Shown here piece by piece: positions 26,382 to 34,553 of a stretch of 64,000 nucleotides of DNA. Origin of the DNA: Woeseiaceae bacterium (lineage in GTDB: Bacteria > Pseudomonadota > Gammaproteobacteria > Steroidobacterales > Woeseiaceae); assembly GCA_021773035.1 (NCBI GenBank), contig JAJFKU010000056.1, positions 202,344 through 266,343 on the forward strand. The letters run 5' to 3'. The notes under the pieces were generated by a model. It was not told the DNA's origin. It worked only from the letters and a program-made list of their open reading frames with translations, and did not search any database. A program made the translations under genes and the position numbers. Position 1 is the stretch's first letter. Each line of letters opens with the position of its first letter.

Positions 26382-28043
26382 CGGCATCAGCGGCGGCAGC
26401 GGATCGTCGATGATCGTTTCCCTGTCTTCCACCATGACGTCGATGGAACGCAGCGATTTGGCGAGCGCAGCTCCGTCCCAGTCTGCACCGCGTACTCCGT
26501 AGCTGTTCGCTGACAGGCGCTGCAGTTCATCGCGCAACGGCGGTGCAACGCGAGCAGCCAGATCGCCGATATTGCGGGGTGCGTCCTGCGGCCACTGCAG
26601 GCGCGCCCATTCGATCAGCGCCGCCCGCACAGCCGCTTTGTCCCCGGAGCCCGCCGCTTTTCTCGCGGCCTTTACGAACTTCGCCTGCTGCTTGTAAACC
26701 GGTGGCGGCTCGGGCTCCCGGCGTTCCGGCGTGCGTTCTCGTGACGACCACCACCACGCCAGCACGGTCAACAGCCAGATAGCAGCAATCAACTGGCTCG
26801 CTCGCTTCCAGAACCCGTCGCTCATCGGCAGGTCCTGCGGTATTTCCACGGGCGCAGCCTCTGGCTCCACCACGACTGGAGCGACGGCTGCTACCACGGG
26901 TGCATCCACCTGAATCGTTCGCGACGGCAGTCGCGCAACGCGCCACTCACCCGCTTCGATATTCCACCACGGCACCCTGACCTCCGGAATATCAACCGCA
27001 CCACCACGCACGCCAATCATCGCGTACTGATCGCGGCGGATGCCACGAATACCTTCCGCTTCGTTAATGCGGCTGAGGTCGGGCTTGTCCTCATAGACGT
27101 TCATGCCCTCGATCAGCGGCACTTCGATCGCCGGAATCTGCGTTTCGATCTGGCCGAGGGCCGTCACGGTAATCTTGCGTGTCACCGGTTCGCCGGCAGC
27201 GATCTCACGGGGTTCGCGAGACCATTCTTCGCTGAGCTGAACGTCCCTGGCCGGCAGCCACGCCGCGTCCGGAAACTCAGCCGGCGGCGCCGGAATGGGC
27301 AGCACCTCAATAACATGCGCTTCGGACTCGAACACCTTGCGACCGGTGATGCGGCCGTTACGCAATACGCGCGCCTCGAACAACGCCGGCGATATAGACA
27401 CTTCGCCACTGGCTTGCGGATAAATAGCCAATACGCGCTCTATGACGCTATAGGGGCGCCCGTTCAGTATCGCCTCATAGCTGCGCTCGTCTCCGGCACG
27501 CTCAACCAGCACTTCAGCGCCGCTAAACACCGGGTCGCGACGACCTTCCTGGCGAGTGGCTACCGCCCGGTAAACTTTGAAACGATATAGCACCTGCGAC
27601 TGGACAAAAACCTCGGTCTGGTCGACTTCGCTGGTGATGAATACATCCGCCTCGCCGGGCGGCGTATGGGTTGCTTCGTTGACTATGATGGAAATCGGTT
27701 CACTTTTCTCATTACCGACGGTGATTGCAGGAATCTCCTGCCTGCCGGTGGATTTTGCCATCAACAGAACGCTCCAGGTCCGGTCACGCCGTAGCTGGCC
27801 GCCGACGATTGTCGTATTGCTAAGCTCGGTGTGTTGCCGGCGTACGAACTTGTCATCGAGAACCGTGAAGTCGGGTTTCAGCTCAATGTTGTTATCGACG
27901 ATGATCTGCAGGACAAACGATTCGTTCAGATCGACTGATGGGCGATCAACTCGAGCCGTGACCGCCGCATACGAACTCGAGACGAATGCCAGCACACCGA
28001 TAAGACTGAATACTGCGCTGCGAAAAACTGTGCAATTAAGCAT
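26370..28043 (-). CDS. batD: BatD / oxygen-tolerance family protein
   Basis: About 557 aa. Signal peptide (ends VSSSYAA), then beta-rich repeats (VDRPSVDLNESFVLQIIVD, ...QTEVFVQSQVLYRFKVYR) and a near-C-terminal transmembrane helix (LIAAIWLLTVLAWWW), followed by a cytoplasmic tail. The order matches BatD of the Bacteroides aerotolerance operon. It probably partners the VWA proteins BatA and BatB in the envelope. The ATG at 28043 overlaps the batB/C TAA by one base (TAATG). Confidence 0.9.
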   Translation of the reverse strand: MLNCTVFRSAVFSLIGVLAFVSSSYAAVTARVDRPSVDLNESFVLQIIVDNNIELKPDFTVLDDKFVRRQHTELSNTTIVGGQLRRDRTWSVLLMAKSTGRQEIPAITVGNEKSEPISIIVNEATHTPPGEADVFITSEVDQTEVFVQSQVLYRFKVYRAVATRQEGRRDPVFSGAEVLVERAGDERSYEAILNGRPYSVIERVLAIYPQASGEVSISPALFEARVLRNGRITGRKVFESEAHVIEVLPIPAPPAEFPDAAWLPARDVQLSEEWSREPREIAAGEPVTRKITVTALGQIETQIPAIEVPLIEGMNVYEDKPDLSRINEAEGIRGIRRDQYAMIGVRGGAVDIPEVRVPWWNIEAGEWRVARLPSRTIQVDAPVVAAVAPVVVEPEAAPVEIPQDLPMSDGFWKRASQLIAAIWLLTVLAWWWSSRERTPERREPEPPPVYKQQAKFVKAARKAAGSGDKAAVRAALIEWARLQWPQDAPRNIGDLAARVAPPLRDELQRLSANSYGVRGADWDGAALAKSLRSIDVMVEDRETIIDDPLPPLMPSRS

Positions 28044-29851
28044 TACCACGGTTGTACCTCGTTGTCTGGCCACACACTATTGCCGTCCTGATCCTTGCCC
28101 TCGCGCTGGTACTGATAGCGAAACTTGCGGCGCAACAGGCCACCGGGATCATCCGGAATACGCCGCAACCATTGTTCCATGGCCTGTTCCTGCTCCTGCT
28201 GTTCCCGCAGTTCGGCCAGCTCTGCCGCCGACATTTGTTGCGGTTGTTCGCCGGCCTGTGCTTCTTCGGCTGCGCGTTGCAGCTCCTCCTGCAAAGCCTG
28301 CATTTCTTCTTCGCTCATTTCCTCTTCGCGATTTTCGGACGGATCCCCTTCCTGGGCCTCGCTATCGGACTGCGACTCACCCTCCTGTCCCTCACCTTCG
28401 GGCTGGCTTTCGGCATCGGATTGCTCACCGTCGCCCCCGGGATTCTCCTGCGACTGCTGTTCGTCCCCCTGATTCTTCTGCTGGTCGTCCTGTTCCTCTT
28501 TAAGACTTCTGACCAGCTCAAGGTTGTAGCTGGCATCGTCATTCTGCGGCTCGATCTCCAGCACCTGCTCGTAAGCATCGATAGCCGCGTCCAGTTCACC
28601 CTGAAATGCCATTGCATTGCCGAGGTTGTAAAGACTCCGGGCATCGCCCTTTTCAGCGAAGCCCTGTGCACTCGCGGTATAGTCGCCGGCGCGATACTGG
28701 GCGACCGCCTGCCAATCGGAGTTTTCGAACAGCGACGCAGCGGTGTCGGCATCGCCTGCCGCAAGCTGCCGCTTCGCCTGCTGGTCCTTATTCAACCAGA
28801 GATCGTCCCAGGACGCCGCGTATGCAGGCTGCGGCAACGGCACGACAAACAGCAGGGCAAGCAGCACCCAGCCACGCCGAAAGGCCAACGCCGCGAGCGG
28901 CAGCAACAATAACAGCAGCCACGGACCTTCTTCCCGCCAGCGATCGGTAGCCAGTGCGTCGTCGCTCGCAACAGCACCCACACCGCTGATCTCACCACTC
29001 AACAGGAAGTCCAGGTCACTGTTATCCGCCGTCAGCTGTGAATAACGACCGCCACCGATGCCGGCCAGCGAGCGCAAACCGCTGTCCTCCAGTCTGGGTA
29101 CGGCGATCTGGCCGCGATTGTCGGTAACGAAACCACCGGACACGCGCGGGATCGGTGCACCCTCTTTCGTTCCGACGCCGAGAATGGACAGCGAGTACCC
29201 GGCGGCAACAAGTTCTCTTGCGGCCGCATCCGCGGCCGGTGACGAACCGCCATCGCTTATCAGCAATACCTCGCCGAAACCGGCGCTCGCCTGGTCCAGC
29301 AATTGCCGGCCCTTGTGGATAGCGACCTCGGGATAACTGCCGCGGCTCGGCATGATTTCCGTACCCAGGCTGTTGACGAGCGCCGCAATCGTATCGGTAT
29401 CGTTGGTCAGTGGTGTGACAGTAAAAGCGTTCGCCGAGTAAACCACCAGCGCGGTCTGACCGCTTGTACGTCTTTCGAGCATGTCGAGAATTTTCAGTTT
29501 CGCCCGCTGCAGGCGACTGGGCGCAATGTCCTGCGCGTCCATGGAGCGCGACAAATCAAGCGCCACGACAAGTGCCTGCTCGGCACGAAACACCGGTTGC
29601 TCGATGCGCTCCCAGGCCGGTCCGGCTAATGCGACGGCCGCGATAATCCCACCCAGGCCCAGCAGCCACCAACGATGATCCGTACCGCGGCCCGGGTCAC
29701 GGGACAGTACAAACGGCATCAGTTCGGCGTCGATCACCGCCGCCCAGTTGCCGGAACCCAGCTTGCCACGCGATAACAACACCGCAAGCAGCACGATTAG
29801 CGGCACGGCGAACAGCCACTCGGGACGCAGCCATTGCAACTCAGCCGGCAC
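28043..29851 (-). CDS. BatB-BatC fusion: VWA domain plus TPR protein
   Basis: About 602 aa. Two N-terminal membrane helices, a von Willebrand A domain with MIDAS DLSRSMDAQD, further membrane helices (LLLLLLPLAALAFRRGWVLL) and then two to three TPR units (ARSLYNLGNAMAFQGELDAA). The C-terminal 130 residues are Gln/Glu/Ser-rich and acidic. BatB and BatC are separate genes in Bacteroides but fused here. I choose GTG at 29851 because GAGG lies nine bases upstream; a TTG at 29884 lacks a ribosome site. Confidence 0.88.
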   Translation of the reverse strand: MPAELQWLRPEWLFAVPLIVLLAVLLSRGKLGSGNWAAVIDAELMPFVLSRDPGRGTDHRWWLLGLGGIIAAVALAGPAWERIEQPVFRAEQALVVALDLSRSMDAQDIAPSRLQRAKLKILDMLERRTSGQTALVVYSANAFTVTPLTNDTDTIAALVNSLGTEIMPSRGSYPEVAIHKGRQLLDQASAGFGEVLLISDGGSSPAADAAARELVAAGYSLSILGVGTKEGAPIPRVSGGFVTDNRGQIAVPRLEDSGLRSLAGIGGGRYSQLTADNSDLDFLLSGEISGVGAVASDDALATDRWREEGPWLLLLLLPLAALAFRRGWVLLALLFVVPLPQPAYAASWDDLWLNKDQQAKRQLAAGDADTAASLFENSDWQAVAQYRAGDYTASAQGFAEKGDARSLYNLGNAMAFQGELDAAIDAYEQVLEIEPQNDDASYNLELVRSLKEEQDDQQKNQGDEQQSQENPGGDGEQSDAESQPEGEGQEGESQSDSEAQEGDPSENREEEMSEEEMQALQEELQRAAEEAQAGEQPQQMSAAELAELREQQEQEQAMEQWLRRIPDDPGGLLRRKFRYQYQREGKDQDGNSVWPDNEVQPW

Positions 29852-30875
29852 GGGTCTGTACCTCGACGCCGCGGCGCACAACAATGCGTTTCAGCAAACC
29901 GATCAGGCATAACAAAACGACAAGCCCGAAGGCCAGCCCCAGCGGGTAGAAATAGTAGGACTTCACCGGACGAAAACCCGACTCGGGTTCTTCGACAGGC
30001 TCGAGCTCGTCGACGAGTCGATAAATGTCCTGCAGGCTGGCGGTATCGGTGGCGCGAAAATAACGACCGCCGGTGAGCTCCGCGATCTTTGTCAGCGTGT
30101 CTTCGTCGAGGTCCGCGGAAGGATTGATCGAGCGCCGACCGCCGATCAGCGACGCCACTTCGATTTGCTCGGCGCCGATACCGATCGTGTAAATACGCAG
30201 ACCAACCTGCTGGGCGAGCTGCGCCGCTTTCAGCGGCTGAACCTCGCCGGCGGTGTTCGCGCCGTCGGTCAACAGGACCAGGACCTGGTCGCCGTCGTCC
30301 TTTTGCTGCTCGTGAATCCGCCGCACTGCCAGGGTTATGGCATCGCCGATCGCGGTCTTTTCCCCGGCAAGACCGATGAAAGCCTCCATGAGCAGAACAT
30401 TGACCGTTGCCCGGTCGAGCGTTAACGGAACCTGCAGATAGGCACGCTCACCGAATAATATGAGCCCGATCCGGTCACCCTCGCGACGCTCGATAAAGTC
30501 GCTGGCGACCGCTTTGGTCGCGGTCAGGCGATCGACCCTGAGACCGCCCAGCTCGAAGTCCTTCTGATCCATACTGCCGGACAGGTCCACGGCGAGCATC
30601 AGGTTACGGCCCGCAACCGGCACCTCCAGCTCATCGCCGATACGCTCCGGTCTCGCTGCCGCGAGCACCAGCAGAATCCAGGCACTTGCCGCTACCCAGA
30701 AACGCCAGTTCAGCAACTGCTCGCTACCCGAACGGTCCCTGAGTGTCGCAAAGGCGTCGACACTGGGTACGCGCAGCCCCGCTTCAGACAACCCCCTCGC
30801 CTCCGGCATCAAAAAGCGGACGAGCAACGGCAACGGCAATGCGAGCAGCGCCCACGGCCAGGCCAGGGACCACAT
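29841..30875 (-). CDS. batA: BatA, VWA-domain membrane protein
   Basis: About 344 aa. N-terminal membrane helices (SLAWPWALLALPLPLLV and ASAWILLVLAAARP), a VWA domain with a complete MIDAS (VDLSGSMDQKD, later T in LLTDGANTAG) and a C-terminal helix (YYFYPLGLAFGLVVLLCL). The ATG at 30875 overlaps the upstream TGA by one base. A longer frame upstream is the neighbouring gene read out of frame. It probably works with MoxR as a chaperone-like pair in envelope or metal-protein maturation; this is inference from the family. Confidence 0.9.
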   Translation of the reverse strand: MWSLAWPWALLALPLPLLVRFLMPEARGLSEAGLRVPSVDAFATLRDRSGSEQLLNWRFWVAASAWILLVLAAARPERIGDELEVPVAGRNLMLAVDLSGSMDQKDFELGGLRVDRLTATKAVASDFIERREGDRIGLILFGERAYLQVPLTLDRATVNVLLMEAFIGLAGEKTAIGDAITLAVRRIHEQQKDDGDQVLVLLTDGANTAGEVQPLKAAQLAQQVGLRIYTIGIGAEQIEVASLIGGRRSINPSADLDEDTLTKIAELTGGRYFRATDTASLQDIYRLVDELEPVEEPESGFRPVKSYYFYPLGLAFGLVVLLCLIGLLKRIVVRRGVEVQTRAG

Positions 30876-31366
30876 CAGGCTTTCCCGCCAACGGGTGTCG
30901 ACAGACGCATTCTCGCGGCCGACAACAGGGCGTTGATATCGACGTCGCCGAAATCGCCTTCGGGGTCGCGGTAAGGAAGCTCCAGAATGCTCTTGCCACC
31001 CTGGGTATGGAAATACGGTACGGGTAAATCGCGATCGAGCCACTTGAGCCAGCTTTCGCCCGTGAGTCCTGCCACCTCGTGACGCGGCGCGTAAGCCAGC
31101 ATGCCCCGGCGCAGCAGGCCCGACACCTGCTGTGCCAGCGTCACGACATTCTTGTGTTCAAGGTAGGCCGACTCGACGCTCGCGAGTTCGCGAATCGCGT
31201 AGCGGCGCGCCGCATTGAACCGCCATTCTTGCACAAGCCGTAGCAGCAGCCAGCCAAGCGCCAGGAGCACGAGCAGGATAAGCACCCACCAGCCAGGCGC
31301 GAGCGGCCACCAGCCGATAGCGTCCGGCAGGTGTAAGTCTCGCAATGGCAGCTGGCTCTGTTCCAC
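30875..31366 (-). CDS. DUF4381 membrane protein of the bat operon
   Basis: About 163 aa. A short periplasmic start (LPLRDLHLPDAIGWWPLAPG) leads into one transmembrane helix (WWVLILLVLLALGWLLLRLV) and a helical cytoplasmic domain (ESWLKWLDRD, FGDVDINALL). This fits DUF4381, which is regularly found between DUF58 and BatA genes. GTG at 31366 follows the DUF58 stop by two bases, with AGGA upstream. Longer frames would overlap DUF58. Confidence 0.85.
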   Translation of the reverse strand: MEQSQLPLRDLHLPDAIGWWPLAPGWWVLILLVLLALGWLLLRLVQEWRFNAARRYAIRELASVESAYLEHKNVVTLAQQVSGLLRRGMLAYAPRHEVAGLTGESWLKWLDRDLPVPYFHTQGGKSILELPYRDPEGDFGDVDINALLSAARMRLSTPVGGKA

Positions 31367-31368
31367 GA

Positions 31369-32352
31369 TTAATGAGTCCTGCGGCCCAACGCCGTCTGCA
31401 GTGTTGAAACCGGGTCGTCGTCCGTCGACATCGGCATCAGGTGCACGCCGTAACGATGGCAAAAAGCGTCGAGTTGCTGTGAACGTTGCGCGAACTCGTG
31501 TTCGTAGTCCCGTCTCGCAGCGGCAGCGAAAGTGTCGATCGCCAGTTCGTCGCCGGGAGAGACGATACGATAACGACCCGGCGGCGGTAAGGTCCGCTCC
31601 AGCGGGTCATTCATGAACACAGCAAGCACTTCGTTGTGCCGCGCCACGCTCGACAGATAAGACTGAGCGGCGCGGGAAAAGCCTAAGAAATCACTGATCA
31701 CGACCACGAGGCTGCCGGGCCGCGCCACGCGGCGCAAAGCGGACATCGCCTGAGTAAAGGGGTCTGGGCTCTTTGCATCGCTGTGACCCGCCTGCTCCGC
31801 AGGCGTAAGCGGCTCTGACCCCTTTATGTTTCGTTTCCAGTCCGGGTGTTCCGCGAGTTCGTGCACGTAGCGCAGTGCGGCGCGACGACCGAGGCGCGGC
31901 TTGAGCTCGCGATGCGTCGTATCGCCGAAAATGAGGCCGCCAAGGCGATCGCCACGATGATGCGCCGCCCATGCCAGCAGCGCCGCCGCGCGGCTGGCGT
32001 TAACCGACTTGAAGCAACCGCGCGTCGCGAAATGCATGTTGGCGCGCAGATCCACGACGACCAGAACCGGGCGTTCGCGCTCCTCGCGGAACAACTTGGT
32101 GTAGGCCGTCGTGCTGCGCGCAGTGACACGCCAGTCGATGCTACGCGGATCGTCACCGGGTTGGTACGGACGCGATTCATCGAACTCCATACCGCGGCCG
32201 CGAAAATGCGAAACGTATGCGCCGGTCTGCAGAGAGTTGACGCGCAACACATCGAGCGCGATTGCCCTGGCAGGGCCATTCAGTCGAATCAGGCCGGCCT
32301 GACTCACGCTGACCGGCGAGGCATCAGCCGGGATATGATCGAGCTGGTGCAC
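31369..32352 (-). CDS. DUF58 (MoxR-associated VWA-like) protein with an inserted REP-like palindrome
   Basis: 327 aa. The DUF58 core motif is FDESRPYQPGDDPRSIDW, then RERPVLVVVDLRANMHF, with a degenerate VWA-like C-terminal half (GSLVVVISDFLGF). DUF58 proteins partner MoxR ATPases. Residues encoded by 31755-31826 (about KGSEPLTPAEQAGHSDAKSP) come from a DNA palindrome that looks like a repeat inserted without breaking the frame. GTG start at 32352 overlaps the moxR TAG by one base. Confidence 0.9.
   Translation of the reverse strand: MHQLDHIPADASPVSVSQAGLIRLNGPARAIALDVLRVNSLQTGAYVSHFRGRGMEFDESRPYQPGDDPRSIDWRVTARSTTAYTKLFREERERPVLVVVDLRANMHFATRGCFKSVNASRAAALLAWAAHHRGDRLGGLIFGDTTHRELKPRLGRRAALRYVHELAEHPDWKRNIKGSEPLTPAEQAGHSDAKSPDPFTQAMSALRRVARPGSLVVVISDFLGFSRAAQSYLSSVARHNEVLAVFMNDPLERTLPPPGRYRIVSPGDELAIDTFAAAARRDYEHEFAQRSQQLDAFCHRYGVHLMPMSTDDDPVSTLQTALGRRTH
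31755..31826. repeat. REP-like nested palindrome inside the DUF58 gene
   Basis: A 72-bp unit (24 codons) begins with taaaggggtctgggct and ends with ggctctgacccctttA. The arms pair over 16 positions with two mismatches, the outer ten being perfect. Inside is a second hairpin (cgcctgc/gcaggcg, 31789-31795 with 31799-31805, loop of three). The terminal ggggtcagagcc word resembles REP sequences mobilised by RAYT (Y1 transposase-like) proteins in many proteobacteria. No RAYT gene is in the window. Confidence 0.7.
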
Positions 32353-33320
32353 TAAGGCACTCCGACGCCGTCCAGAATAGCGGCAATGATGGAATTTGAA
32401 TCCACGCCGTCGGCCTCGGCCTCGAAGCTCAGGACCAGTCGATGCCGCAACACGTCCGGCGCCACCGCCTGGATATCCTCGGGGCCGACAAAATCCCGGC
32501 CGGCGAGCCAGGCGTGTGCGCGGGCGGCGCGGTCAATGCCCATGCTGGCACGTGGACTTGCGCCGTACAGCACCTGACCGTCGAGGTCGGCGCTCACAGC
32601 ACCCGGATTACGCGTTGCAACGACGACGTTGACGATGTATTCCTCGAGTTCGGCTGCCAGATGCAGATCCAGAATGGCCCGTCGCGCGTCCATAATCGAC
32701 TCGCGGGACAGCAGTTCCGGCGGTTGAAATGCGTCGCGTTCACCCCCTTTCGCTTCGTCGCGATTCAGAACCAGAATACGCCGCTCGTCTTCGATCGACG
32801 GGTAGCCGACTTCCACATGCAGCAGGAATCGATCCAGCTGTGCTTCGGGCAACGGATAAGTGCCTTCCTGCTCGATCGGGTTTTGCGTCGCCATCACCAT
32901 AAACAGGTCTTCGAGCGGATAGCTGTTTGCGCCAACCGATATCTGGCGCTCCTCCATCGCTTCAAGCAGGGCCGACTGGACCTTGGCGGGTGCACGATTG
33001 ATCTCGTCGGCGAGAATCAGGTTATGGAACAGCGGGCCTCTTCTGAACTCGAAGGTTCCCTCCTGCGGTCGATAGATGTCGGTACCGGTCAGGTCGGCTG
33101 GCAGCAGATCGGGCGTAAACTGCAGACGGTGGAAATCGCCCTCTATGCTCTCGGCGAGCACTTTGATCGCGCGTGTCTTCGCGAGACCGGGCGCACCCTC
33201 CACCAGCAGGTGTCCGTCGCACAGCAGTGTGAGCAACATGCGATTGATCAGATGGGCCTGGCCGATGATCAGCCCGCTCGCGTGAGCTTCAAGTTTTTGG
33301 AATTGTTCTCTGACGCTCAT
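32352..33320 (-). CDS. MoxR-family AAA+ ATPase
   Basis: 322 aa. Walker A-type GAPGLAKT at about 42-49, Walker B LILADEINRAPAKVQ, sensor 1 MATQNPIEQEGTYPLPEAQ, arginine finger region LDRFLL and the C-terminal lid with YGASPRASMG. These are the MoxR signatures. It probably acts as a chaperone-like ATPase on its DUF58/Bat partners. First gene of the six-gene operon; the ATG at 33320 has GGAG seven bases upstream. Confidence 0.95.
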   Translation of the reverse strand: MSVREQFQKLEAHASGLIIGQAHLINRMLLTLLCDGHLLVEGAPGLAKTRAIKVLAESIEGDFHRLQFTPDLLPADLTGTDIYRPQEGTFEFRRGPLFHNLILADEINRAPAKVQSALLEAMEERQISVGANSYPLEDLFMVMATQNPIEQEGTYPLPEAQLDRFLLHVEVGYPSIEDERRILVLNRDEAKGGERDAFQPPELLSRESIMDARRAILDLHLAAELEEYIVNVVVATRNPGAVSADLDGQVLYGASPRASMGIDRAARAHAWLAGRDFVGPEDIQAVAPDVLRHRLVLSFEAEADGVDSNSIIAAILDGVGVP

Positions 33321-33500
33321 TTAGTACTCCGTAGGATGCGGCGGCGTGCCATTCTAGAGAGGATGCCTGGGAAGACCAACCGGTCGCAGCAATTTTTCCT
33401 CAATTTTCTTGTCTCTTTAAGTAGTATTGGCCCCAATTCCGAGCCGATAAACGCGAATCCATTGCAGCAACCCGATGAAAAGCGAGTTTTCGCGCAAAAA

Positions 33501-34055
33501 TTGCCCTTTCCCGGCCTGCCGCTCTTAATCCTGCTCGGCGCTTGTGGATCACCTGCTCCGGGAACACCGCCGGCGTCGGCAGCAGCTGTTTCACAGCAGC
33601 TCGAAACCGGCTGCGGCAGCACTGGCGCACTCGAAACCACGTTGTTCGGCGGAATTGAGACAACGATAAGCTGGTCAGGTTCCGAGATGCTTTGCGAAAA
33701 TATGCAACGACCCAACCGTCAGGGCATGCGACTGCGGTTCGCCGGCGACATGGAAGGTGAACGCCTCGCCCTTATCATCGCCCTGCCTGAGCTGGAAGCA
33801 GGCGCGGAAGCCATCGAATCTCCCAGCAGGGTCACGGCCATCATCGAAGGTAGCGGACGTTTTTTCAGTACACCGGACCTCAACGCCTGCTGGACCGAAA
33901 TCGAATCGCAGACCGCGTTGCCCGACGACGAAAACACTTACATACTGAGCGGTACGTTATCCTGCATTACGGCGCTGGGCCAGATCAACGGCGACGCAGC
34001 GGTCACTATTCCCAGCCTGTCGTTCACGACGATTGTCGACTGGAGTAAGAAATGA
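33501..34055 (+). CDS. Lipoprotein of unknown function, possible 5' frameshift
   Basis: About 184 aa. The reading frame has a lipoprotein signal PFPGLPLLILLGACGSP and four later Cys (TGCGS, EMLCEN, NACWTE, LSCITA) that may pair as disulfides. The only nearby start in frame is TTG at 33501, which would give almost no positive N-region. An ATG at 33475 (MKSEFSRK) lies in a different frame and joins this frame perfectly if the A5 run at 33496-33500 had one more A. Overlaps the next gene by ATGA. Family not recognised. Confidence 0.6.
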   Translation: MPFPGLPLLILLGACGSPAPGTPPASAAAVSQQLETGCGSTGALETTLFGGIETTISWSGSEMLCENMQRPNRQGMRLRFAGDMEGERLALIIALPELEAGAEAIESPSRVTAIIEGSGRFFSTPDLNACWTEIESQTALPDDENTYILSGTLSCITALGQINGDAAVTIPSLSFTTIVDWSKK

Positions 34056-34549
34056 ACAGAACACGGCTACCGAGCTTCGCCGTTTGCCTTGTTGCAGCTA
34101 CCCTTGGCGCCTGCAGCGCGCCGGCCGAAACCAGCAACACCGCAGCATCCGGGCCGGAAGGCAATTTCGTGGCCGATACGCTGATCATCGAAGCGGACGA
34201 CGGTACCCGCCACGAGTTCGACGTTTATCTCGCGACCACCTATGAACAACAACGCCGCGGACTGATGTTCGTCCGCGAAATGGCGCCGAACGAGGGCATG
34301 TTGTTCGTCTACGACGACAGCGCCATGCACTCGATGTGGATGAAGAATACCTATTTGTCGCTCGATATGATTTTCGCGCGCAGCGACGGCAGCGTGTCAT
34401 CGGTCGCTCACGACACACAACCCTTGTCCCTCACCACCGTGAGTTCGGTCGAAGCGGTAAGCTTCGTCCTGGAACTGAACGCCGGCACGGCAAGACGACT
34501 CAGCATCGGTCGCAAGAGCCGTATCATCTGGCAGCCGGCGACGGACTAA
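34052..34549 (+). CDS. DUF192 lipoprotein
   Basis: 165 aa. A lipoprotein signal (lipobox LGAC) and Ala/Ser linker lead into a complete DUF192 domain: EFDVYLATTYEQQRRGLMFV, GMLFVYDDSAMHSMWMKNTY, LDMIFARSDG and the C-terminal VLELNAGTARRL. DUF192 is widespread and uncharacterised. Translationally coupled to the preceding lipoprotein through an ATGA overlap, so the two may work together in the envelope. Confidence 0.9.
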   Translation: MNRTRLPSFAVCLVAATLGACSAPAETSNTAASGPEGNFVADTLIIEADDGTRHEFDVYLATTYEQQRRGLMFVREMAPNEGMLFVYDDSAMHSMWMKNTYLSLDMIFARSDGSVSSVAHDTQPLSLTTVSSVEAVSFVLELNAGTARRLSIGRKSRIIWQPATD

Positions 34550-34553
34550 CGCG

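Noticed and set aside
32442..33362. 5' part of a long plus-strand frame that ends in the lipoprotein gene at 34055
   Set aside because: It is antisense to moxR. Only the part after about 33501 has a signal peptide and coding character.
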